DNA of 64,000 nucleotides from Deltaproteobacteria bacterium (lineage in GTDB: Bacteria > Myxococcota_A > Polyangia > DRWM01 > JAAZOP01), in the NCBI GenBank assembly GCA_016218765.1, contig JACRCZ010000009.1:18372-82371 (forward strand). The letters run 5' to 3'. Below, piece after piece: positions 13,069-19,672 of the stretch (the first letter of the stretch is position 1; each line of letters starts with the position of its first letter). Made by a program: the position numbers and the translations under genes. The notes below the pieces were generated by a model that worked only from the letters and a program-made list of their open reading frames with translations, was not told the origin of the DNA and made no database searches.

Positions 13069-13626
13069 TCAGTGCCCCACGTGGTGCTGGAGGCGCTTGA
13101 TCTTGAGCCCCAACAGGTCCGTGAACCCCTCGGCCATGTACCCCAGCGTCACCCCGAGCAGGAGCACGATGACCACGTTCCAGACCGCCCCCCCCGGATA
13201 CGTCTCGATCCCCTTGTGCTTGAACGTGTCCTTGTACTTGAACCCCTTGGCGGACTTGATCTGCCACGGCACCCGCACCTCGAGTCGTCCCGCGACGAGC
13301 GCGACCCGCTTGCCGTCCTTCACCTCCTTCGAGGAGATGACCCCGTTGGCCCAGCGCGGCAGGAGGTCGCCTTTCTTCACCGGCACCGCCTGGAGCCCCG
13401 TGATCTCCTTGACGTCGGCGATCTCCAGGGATGCCGGGCGCTCCTTCGTCGCGTCGTGGAACGAGTCCGCGTTCACGGCGTAGCCGTCGCTGGCCGCGCG
13501 ATGGTAGTACCAGGACTCCATCTGCCCCGACACGAAGCTGTGGACGACGACCCCGATCACTCCGCCGGCCGCCAGTGTCCAGAACGCGAACTTGATTGCA
13601 GCTCGACCCCTCGTCTGCACCGCCAA
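13069..13626 (-). CDS. Membrane-anchored partner of TauE (copy 1, with an added periplasmic domain)
   Basis: The 185-residue protein has an N-terminal hydrophobic helix (about 10-30), about 110 residues of polar, probably periplasmic sequence (GDLLPRWANGVISSKEVKDG, RVALVAGRLEVRVPW), and a C-terminal helix (AVWNVVIVLLLGVTLGYMAEG) ending LLGLKIKRLQHHVGH. The tail matches the much shorter proteins placed just before the two other TauE genes (GINLGKLDHHE and GMEVHKIEHKE), so the C-terminal helix plus GxxxxKxxH tail is the shared part. A TTG start at 13626 with GGAGGTGG upstream is likely. Function unknown; probably a permease subunit or sensor. Confidence 0.75.
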   Translation of the reverse strand: MAVQTRGRAAIKFAFWTLAAGGVIGVVVHSFVSGQMESWYYHRAASDGYAVNADSFHDATKERPASLEIADVKEITGLQAVPVKKGDLLPRWANGVISSKEVKDGKRVALVAGRLEVRVPWQIKSAKGFKYKDTFKHKGIETYPGGAVWNVVIVLLLGVTLGYMAEGFTDLLGLKIKRLQHHVGH

Positions 13627-13683
13627 GACTCCACCTCCACCCCCCCGGGGAAACGTCCCGGGCCATCGATCATCCGGGCGCCG

Positions 13684-14130
13684 TCAGCGACCCGATTCCT
13701 GGACCTTCGCGAGCACCCGCAGCCGCTGTTTGGCCCAGCGGCGCCGCGCCAAGGCCTTCGCGACCTCCAGGCCCAGCTCGTCCGGCAGGGCCGGGGCGCG
13801 CAGCACCGAATGGACGCCCGCGCGCACCGCCTGCACCGCGTCCTCCACCGCCGGATCCGGGGAAACCACCACGATCTCCGCGGTCGGCGACCGGTCGCGG
13901 ATCCGCTCCAGGAGGGCCATCTGCGCGTCGTCGAGCACGGCCGCGGCGACGACGAAGACGTCCACGGCCTGCGCGAACGCCTCGTCCCAGTCCGCGACCT
14001 CGCGCGGCGAGGCCGCCGCGACCGGCGAGCCCGCGCGTGCCAGACCACGCGCCACGCGGCCGGCCTCCGCCGCATCCGGAGAGACCACGATAATGCGCGG
14101 CTCCGGGGGGGCCGATGCCTCGCGGCTCAC
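13684..14130 (-). CDS. Degenerate receiver-like protein lacking the phosphorylation site
   Basis: The sequence follows a receiver fold pattern (RIIVVSPDAAEAGRVARGL, TAEIVVVSPDPAVEDAVQAV, AGVHSVLRAPALPDELGLEV) but has no acidic pair after strand 1 and reads DVFVVAAAVLDD where the phospho-acceptor Asp is expected. It is probably a pseudo-receiver that acts without phosphorylation. The GTG at 14130 is chosen because codon third positions upstream, toward the ATG at 14379, lose the GC bias of real genes; the ribosome site is poor, so the start is uncertain. It lies 57 bases before the TauE operon on the same strand, after the kinase/NtrC pair. Confidence 0.55.
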   Translation of the reverse strand: MSREASAPPEPRIIVVSPDAAEAGRVARGLARAGSPVAAASPREVADWDEAFAQAVDVFVVAAAVLDDAQMALLERIRDRSPTAEIVVVSPDPAVEDAVQAVRAGVHSVLRAPALPDELGLEVAKALARRRWAKQRLRVLAKVQESGR

Positions 14131-14520
14131 GACCGCGTGCACCGACCCCCCCGAAACCGCGGCGGCCTCCCCGGCCGAACCCTTCGGGCCTCCGAACGCC
14201 GCGCCCTCGCGCAGGCGGTCGAGGCCGTTCCTTCCCGTTCTGGGACCCTCACCCCTCCGGTTTCGGGTCGCTGCCACGGAGGGTCCGGCGAAGCAAGCCG
14301 GATGCCACGTCACGAGCCCTGGAATTCCGTGGCCTTTCCGGCAGGCAGGCTCGAGTGCGCCTGCGACGCTTGATCCCACCCGCGCGGCGCCCGCGCGGCT
14401 CGGCCATCCCGATGAGGGCGTGGGATCACGGTCTTGCGCCCGTTCGGGGCCGGTGGGTCGTTCTGTCCGACTTGCGCCCGCCGGAGCCGCCTCGTCCGCC
14501 CACCCCCGTCGGGCCGCACC
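14131..14520. other. Gene-free spacer after the NtrC-type regulator gene
   Basis: This 390-base stretch lies between the NtrC-type gene and the pseudo-receiver gene. The open frame through it to 14379 has mixed third-position bases and no ribosome site, so I treat it as noncoding. It may carry the promoter for the pseudo-receiver and TauE operon; no clear promoter or hairpin was seen. Confidence 0.45.
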
Positions 14521-15894
14521 CTACTCGTCCGAAGGGCGGTCGGGCTTGCGCAGCTTGCGGTACAGCGTCCGGCGGTTGATTCCCAGGATCCGTGCGACCT
14601 GGGACTGGTTGCCCTTGCACTCGCGCATGAGCTGCTGGATGTAGCGCGACTCCATCTCCTCCAGCGAAACGGCGCCGGCCGGCTGCCGGCCCTTCTCCGT
14701 CAAGACCTCTTCGGGGAGGTCGCGCAGCTGGATCAGCCCCGCCTTGCGCAGGATCACCGCCCGCTCCACCACGTTCTCGAGCTGCCGCACGTTGCCGGGC
14801 CACGAGTAGCCGACCAGGGCATCGAGCGCGTCCGGCCGCACGCCATCCACGTGGTACTCGGCGTTGTGCTTGCGGATGAAGTGGTAGACCAGCGGTGCGA
14901 TGTCCTCGCGCCGGTCGCGCAGGTCCGGGACGACGAGCGGAATCACCGAAAGGCGGTAGAAGAGGTCCTCGCGGAACTTCCCGCCGGCGACCAGGGCGCG
15001 CAGGTCCTTGTTCGTCGCGGAGATCAATCGCACGTTGAGCACGCGCTCGTCGACCTCGCCCACGCGCCGGAACCGGCGTTCCTGCAGGAAGCGCAGGAGC
15101 TTGCCCTGCACGGCCGGCGACAGATCCCCCACCTCGTCCAGAAACAACGTCCCGCCCTCGGCCAGCTCGATCAGCCCCTGCTTGTCCGCGATGGCGCCCG
15201 TGAACGAGCCCCTCCGGTGCCCGAACAGCTCGCTCTCGATCAACGTCTCCGGGATGGCGTTGACGTCGACCGGCACGAACGGCCGTTCGTGGCGCGGGCT
15301 CAGGTCGTGGATCACCCGCGCCAGAAGCTCCGTGCCCGTGCCCGACGCACCGGACACCAGCACGGTGCCGGTGGAGGCGGCGACCTGCCGGGCCATCTCG
15401 AGCAGCGAACCCATCTGCTCGCTGCGGAACACGATCGGGAAGAACGGCTCGGCGCCCCCCGCCGACGCACCGCGCGCCTCCTGCCACTCGCGCACGCGCG
15501 CCGCCGCGGCCGCGGCGATCTCCACCAGATCGTCGATGTTGAACGGCTTGGCGATGTAGTGGTACGCGCCCTCGCGCATCGCCTGGACCGCGAACTCGAT
15601 CGTGCCGAACGCCGTCATCAGGATCACCGGCTGGTGCAGGCTGCGCGCCATGGCCCGCCGCAGGACGTCCATCCCGTCGGCCCCGGGCATGCGCACGTCC
15701 GAGAGCACCAGGTCGAACGCGCCCTCCTCCAGGCGCGCCAGCGCCTCCGTCCCGTCGCGCGCCTCGATCACGTCGTAGCCCTCGTCGCGCAAGACCCGCG
15801 TCAGGAGATCGCGCATCTCCCCGTCGTCCTCGGCCAAGAGCACCCGCACCGGAGACGCCGCGCGTTCCCGGACCTGGGGCGTGGCATCCGTCAT
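14521..15894 (-). CDS. NtrC-type sigma-54 response regulator with altered Walker A motif
   Basis: This 457-residue protein has a receiver (Asp66 in LVLSDVRMP, Lys in YIAKPF), an AAA+ sigma-54 interaction domain and a Fis-type helix-turn-helix (GNQSQVARILGINRRTLYRK). The sigma-54 contact loop is GSFTGA at 229-234 and Walker B is LFLDEVGD near 250-256. Walker A reads GASGTGTE: the invariant lysine that binds ATP phosphates is Thr188. The gene sequence is clean, so this is not an obvious reading error, but ATP turnover should be impaired. The ATG at 15894 overlaps the kinase stop as ATGA, so the kinase encoded at 15891-17690 is the cognate sensor. Likely targets are sigma-54 promoters near the TauE loci (inference). 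Confidence 0.88.
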   Translation of the reverse strand: MTDATPQVRERAASPVRVLLAEDDGEMRDLLTRVLRDEGYDVIEARDGTEALARLEEGAFDLVLSDVRMPGADGMDVLRRAMARSLHQPVILMTAFGTIEFAVQAMREGAYHYIAKPFNIDDLVEIAAAAAARVREWQEARGASAGGAEPFFPIVFRSEQMGSLLEMARQVAASTGTVLVSGASGTGTELLARVIHDLSPRHERPFVPVDVNAIPETLIESELFGHRRGSFTGAIADKQGLIELAEGGTLFLDEVGDLSPAVQGKLLRFLQERRFRRVGEVDERVLNVRLISATNKDLRALVAGGKFREDLFYRLSVIPLVVPDLRDRREDIAPLVYHFIRKHNAEYHVDGVRPDALDALVGYSWPGNVRQLENVVERAVILRKAGLIQLRDLPEEVLTEKGRQPAGAVSLEEMESRYIQQLMRECKGNQSQVARILGINRRTLYRKLRKPDRPSDE

Positions 15895-17690
15895 CGCTCC
15901 ACCTCCGACTCCTCGGGACCCTCCTGCGCGCGGCGGAGGACGATCGTGAACGTCGTCCCCTCGCCTACCCGGCTGTGCACGTCGATCCGCCCGCCGTGCT
16001 GCCGCACGATCCGCCGCACGATCGCCAGTCCCAGCCCCGTCCCTTCCCCCTGGGGTTTCGTCGTGAAGAACGGCTCGAAGATCCGCGGCAGGTCCTGCTC
16101 GGGGATCCCCGGCCCCGTGTCCATGACGCGCAGGTACGCCCCCGGCTGCCCTCCCGCACGCCGTACCTGCTCCCGGCCCGCCTCCGGTGCCGTCGTGTCC
16201 TCCGGGCCCGCCTCCACGGTCAGCTTCCCCCCGTCGACCATGGCCTGGTAGGCGTTGACCACCAGGTTCAGGAGCGCGTGCTCCAGGAGGTGCGGATCCC
16301 CCTCCACCGGCGGCGTGCCCGACGCGATCCGCGTCTCGACCGCGACCTTCCGCATCATCCCCGCCGCCATCTCCAGCGCCTGCGCGACGACGCGGCCCAG
16401 GTCGACCCTCCGGAGCTGCGGCTCGGTCGGCCGCGCGAAGTCCAGCACGCGGCGGATCATCGCCGCCAGCCGCTGCGACTGCCGCACGATCTTCTCCAGG
16501 ACCTCCCGCCGCGGGTCCCCGGCGTCCAGCTTGCGCATCAGGACCTGCGCGTTGCCCGAGATCACGTTGAGCGGCGTGCCGAACTCGTGCGCGATGCCCG
16601 TCGCGAGCTGGCCCAGGAGCGCGCTCTTCTCCGCCTGCAGGAGCCCGGCCTCCGACACCGCGAGCCGCGACTCCAGCTCGTCGAACGCGCGCACCAGATC
16701 GGCGTACTCCACCGTCCCCAGCTCCCCGGCCGGAACCGCCAGCGGCTTCCGTTCGCCCGCGCCCTCGTCGCGCAGCGCGTCCCGGATCCGCAGCAGCGGC
16801 CGCAGCAGCCGGCGACTCGTCCACGCCCCCAGCCCCGCCACCGCCACGAGCGCGAAGAGAATCGACCAGGTGACGACGAGGTAGCGGTCCCGGAGCCCGA
16901 TCACCGCCTCGCCGATGTCCGCGCTGACGATCGCCGCGAGCTGCCCGCCCGGCACCGGCTGGACGAACCCCAGCCGCTCCTTGTCCGTCACCCGGCTCCG
17001 GTAGCGGATCGGACCGCTGCCGCCGTCGCGGAACAGCCGCACCGGCGGGTTGGTCGCGATGTCCTCGGCCCGGCCCGCCAGCCCGAGGTCCGAGTAGAAC
17101 AGCGGCCGGCCCTGCCGATCGACCACGTAGACCCGGCGGTCGACCGCGGCGCCCAGGCTCGCCGTCAGCTCCTCGTGCAGCCCCTCGGGCCGCAGCACGC
17201 CCACGACCGCCCCGCCACCGGCACCGCTCACCCGCGCGGCGATCAGCACCGTGGGCGGCAGCCCCGCCACCCAGCCGCCGACCGGCGTCACCAGCGTCGA
17301 CCTTTCCCACCCCGGACAGGCCAGGATTCCGCCGTAGCCGCCGTCACGGCCGACGCGAGCGGCGTCCACTTGCGAGGCGATCAGCACGCCGTCCGCGCCG
17401 ACGAGCTCCCAGCGCACGTCGCTCGTCGCCGCCGGCAGCTCCGCCCCGCCCTTGCTCGCCGCCAGCGTCGCCTCCGCCCGCGTCGCACGCAGGAACCGAT
17501 CGAGGTAGTGCGCAGCGAGGATCGCGATCTGGCGGTTGGTCGTCTGGATCTCCCCCTCCACCCGCTCCACGTCGTCGCGGTACCCCAGGAAGATGAGCAC
17601 GCCGAGCGGCAGGAACGGCACGACGGCGACAAGTCCGAGCGAGCGGAGGAGAATACCGCGAATCGATGCCCGGGGAGAGCGGTCGCTCAT
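15891..17690 (-). CDS. NtrB/ZraS-type membrane sensor histidine kinase
   Basis: The 599-residue protein has membrane helices at about 15-36 and 268-290 flanking an extracytoplasmic sensor of about 230 residues (Cache-like, VYVVDRQGRPLFYSDLG). A HAMP-like linker is followed by His368 in GIAHEFGTPLNV, N box LNLVVNAYQAM, DTGPGIP, the F box IFEPFFTTKPQ and GTGLGLAIV. The stop overlaps the downstream NtrC-type regulator, forming a standard two-component operon. It is divergent from the second partner/TauE operon across a 272-base intergenic region, consistent with sensing linked to that transporter. Start ATG at 17690 has only a weak purine site. Confidence 0.9.
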   Translation of the reverse strand: MSDRSPRASIRGILLRSLGLVAVVPFLPLGVLIFLGYRDDVERVEGEIQTTNRQIAILAAHYLDRFLRATRAEATLAASKGGAELPAATSDVRWELVGADGVLIASQVDAARVGRDGGYGGILACPGWERSTLVTPVGGWVAGLPPTVLIAARVSGAGGGAVVGVLRPEGLHEELTASLGAAVDRRVYVVDRQGRPLFYSDLGLAGRAEDIATNPPVRLFRDGGSGPIRYRSRVTDKERLGFVQPVPGGQLAAIVSADIGEAVIGLRDRYLVVTWSILFALVAVAGLGAWTSRRLLRPLLRIRDALRDEGAGERKPLAVPAGELGTVEYADLVRAFDELESRLAVSEAGLLQAEKSALLGQLATGIAHEFGTPLNVISGNAQVLMRKLDAGDPRREVLEKIVRQSQRLAAMIRRVLDFARPTEPQLRRVDLGRVVAQALEMAAGMMRKVAVETRIASGTPPVEGDPHLLEHALLNLVVNAYQAMVDGGKLTVEAGPEDTTAPEAGREQVRRAGGQPGAYLRVMDTGPGIPEQDLPRIFEPFFTTKPQGEGTGLGLAIVRRIVRQHGGRIDVHSRVGEGTTFTIVLRRAQEGPEESEVER

Positions 17691-17962
17691 GTCCGATCCG
17701 TTCGATCGTCCCCCCCGCCGCGCCTGCGCCCCTCGGGTCCCGACCCCGCAGCGGCGATTCCTTGTGGCGACACTGGATCACGGCGGCCTTCCGGTCAAGC
17801 CCGACCGGCGCCTCGGGTTCCGGGGAACGGTCCGGCCGTGATTCGTGCTTCAGCGGCCCGCGGGTTGTTGCTTGAATCCACGGAGAGTCCATGCTATGCG
17901 GTGAAACTCAACAATCGGGGGGACGGCCCGGGGGGGCTGCGTTCGCGCGGGGAAGAGGGCTC

Positions 17963-18310
17963 ATGAATCAGGCGATGAATCGTCGGAAGGGGCGTACGCT
18001 GGGTACGATGGCGAGAGTGCTCGCCCGATGGAGGCATCTGGTCTTTCTCGGCTGTGTCCTCGTCGCCTCGACGGCCCAGGCCGCCGGCGGCGGGAAGCCC
18101 GCGACCAAGCTCGTGCAGGTCATCGACACGCGGCGGATGGACGACGGGATCACCCGCTGGGTCGCCGACCTCTACAACGACAACCTCTGGCTCTACGGTC
18201 TGGTGGTCGTGGGCGTCATGGCCGTGATCGGCCTCGCGCTCGGCCTCGTCTTCGATCGTCTCGTCGGCCTGCTCGGGATCAACCTGGGCAAGCTCGACCA
18301 CCACGAGTAG
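17963..18310 (+). CDS. Small secreted/anchored partner of TauE (copy 2)
   Basis: The 115-residue protein carries a signal-like helix (HLVFLGCVLVASTAQA, possible cleavage after AQA), a short polar segment (VIDTRRMDDGITRWVADLYN), one transmembrane helix (LWLYGLVVVGVMAVIGLALG) and the tail GINLGKLDHHE. The core DLYNDNLWLYG is nearly identical to QLYNDNLWLYA in the copy at 26223. The ATG at 17963 follows GGAAGAGGG; the ORF track start at 17891 adds noncoding sequence. The TauE gene begins 11 bases downstream. A fixed partner beside a permease suggests a subunit, but no biochemical role is known to me. Confidence 0.8.
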   Translation: MNQAMNRRKGRTLGTMARVLARWRHLVFLGCVLVASTAQAAGGGKPATKLVQVIDTRRMDDGITRWVADLYNDNLWLYGLVVVGVMAVIGLALGLVFDRLVGLLGINLGKLDHHE

Positions 18311-18321
18311 GAGGGATCGCC

Positions 18322-19362
18322 ATGGATGCGTTCAACGTCCTCCTGCCCGTGGCGGGGATCGAGTTCAACGTCCTCTTGCTGCTGCTCATCGGCTTCACGG
18401 TGGGCGTGTGCGGCGGGTTCTTCGGCATCGGCGGTGCGTGGATCGTGACGCCGGCGCTGAACATCTTCGGCTTCCCGATGCCGTATGCCATCGGCACCGA
18501 CCTGGCGCACATGGGCGGCAAGTCCATCGTCTCCACCATCCGCCACGGCAAGTTCGGCAACGTCGACGTCCGGCTCGCCGTGTCGATGATTATCGGCACG
18601 ACGGTGGGCATGGAAGGCGGCGCGCAGCTCGTGCTCAAGCTCGAGTCGATGGGATTGGCGGAGTCGCTGATCCGCAAGCTGTACATCGGCTTCCTGGCGC
18701 TCATCGGCAGCTACGTGCTGTACGACTACCTCTCGCACGTCAGCCGGCAGAAGAAGGCGGCGAAGTCGGGCGACAAGGCCGCCGTCGTCGGGCCCACGGT
18801 CGCGCAGAAGCTCCAGCGCCTGCGCATCCCCCCGATGATCCACTTCAAGGCCTCGAACATCACCTGCTCGCTCTGGCTGCCCGTCTTCATCGGCCTCCTG
18901 ACCGGCGTCGTCGCCGCCGTGCTCGGCGTCGGCGGCGGCTTCATCCGCATGCCCGCGCTGATCTACCTCGTCGGCTGCCCCACCGCGGTGGCGGTGGGGA
19001 CGGACCTGTTCGAGGTGATGATTACCGGGGCGTACGGCTCGTTCACCTACGGCATCAAGGGCCGCGTCGATCTCATCGCCGCCGCCTGGATGCTGCTCGG
19101 CGCGGCCGTCGGCGCCCAGATGGGCACGATCGCCATCAAGTACGTGCGCGGCTACTCCATCCGGCTGCTCTTCGCCGTCACCATCTTCGTGGCCTGCGCC
19201 TCGGTGCTGCTCAAGCAGCTCGAATTCCAGATCGCCTCGTCGGTGTTGATCCTCGCCGCCGGCATCGGCATCTCCGCGATCATCCTGCTCTGGCTGATCC
19301 GCGGCATCGTCCAGGAGCGCGCCTCGCGCCGCGCCGCCACGGGCGGCGGCGCGATCGGGTAG
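18322..19362 (+). CDS. TauE/SafE family permease (copy 2)
   Basis: The 346-residue permease has the duplicated TauE/SafE signature: GGFFGIGGAWIVTPALNIFG near the N terminus and GVGGGFIRMPALIYLVGCPT in the second half, with a cytoplasmic loop of about 45 residues between. It is closer to the copy at 26523 (same AYAIGTDLAH-type motif and the GCPTAVAVGTDLF segment) than to copy 1. Start ATG has GGAGGG at -8. It is preceded by its partner gene and followed after 10 bases by a small lipoprotein gene, all one operon; the kinase-like gene on the opposite strand converges on them. Transport substrate not determinable. Confidence 0.9.
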   Translation: MDAFNVLLPVAGIEFNVLLLLLIGFTVGVCGGFFGIGGAWIVTPALNIFGFPMPYAIGTDLAHMGGKSIVSTIRHGKFGNVDVRLAVSMIIGTTVGMEGGAQLVLKLESMGLAESLIRKLYIGFLALIGSYVLYDYLSHVSRQKKAAKSGDKAAVVGPTVAQKLQRLRIPPMIHFKASNITCSLWLPVFIGLLTGVVAAVLGVGGGFIRMPALIYLVGCPTAVAVGTDLFEVMITGAYGSFTYGIKGRVDLIAAAWMLLGAAVGAQMGTIAIKYVRGYSIRLLFAVTIFVACASVLLKQLEFQIASSVLILAAGIGISAIILLWLIRGIVQERASRRAATGGGAIG

Positions 19363-19372
19363 GGAGGCGACG

Positions 19373-19666
19373 ATGAACAACGTCACCCGCATGTTGGTTC
19401 CCGCACTCCTCCTCCTGGGTGCCCTCGGCTGCGCGCGTCCCAAGGTCGTGCAGGGGACCGTCGTGGCGGTGGAGGAGGGGGCGCACGGCATCGTGGTGCG
19501 CGACGAGCTGCCGCCCAACGCCGAGCTGCGCTTCGATCTGGCCGAGGCCGAGCTGAACGCCAAGCCCGAGCCCGGCGACGTCGTGCGCATCGCCTACGAC
19601 GAGGACGGCACGACCCTCCGCGCCACCCGCGTCATGCGCCTCCCCAAACCGAAGCCCCCCAAGTAG
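19373..19666 (+). CDS. Small predicted lipoprotein downstream of TauE copy 2
   Basis: The 97-residue protein begins with a signal sequence ending LGALGCARP, a plausible lipobox with Cys at about 19. The rest alternates short strands (VVQGTVVAVEEGAHGIVVRD, ELRFDLAEAE, GDVVRIAYDEDG), suggesting a small beta-barrel of about 75 residues anchored in a membrane. The ATG at 19373 follows GGGAGG and the gap to TauE is 10 bases, so it is cotranscribed. Family not recognised. Confidence 0.7.
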   Translation: MNNVTRMLVPALLLLGALGCARPKVVQGTVVAVEEGAHGIVVRDELPPNAELRFDLAEAELNAKPEPGDVVRIAYDEDGTTLRATRVMRLPKPKPPK

Positions 19667-19672
19667 CGGCGA

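Noticed and set aside
13684-14379. Start of the pseudo-receiver at ATG 14379
   Set aside because: Codon third positions between 14379 and about 14190 lack the GC bias of real genes here and no ribosome site precedes this ATG.
14521-17310. 929-residue ORF read as one large protein
   Set aside because: Only the part from 15894 down is real (NtrC-type regulator); upstream it shadows the histidine kinase, whose own frame is clear.
17691-17962. Promoter of the second TauE operon (TTGCTT, 18 bases, TGCTAT)
   Set aside because: Both boxes are weak and no sigma-54 block is seen, so I do not call it, although a promoter must lie in this divergent spacer.
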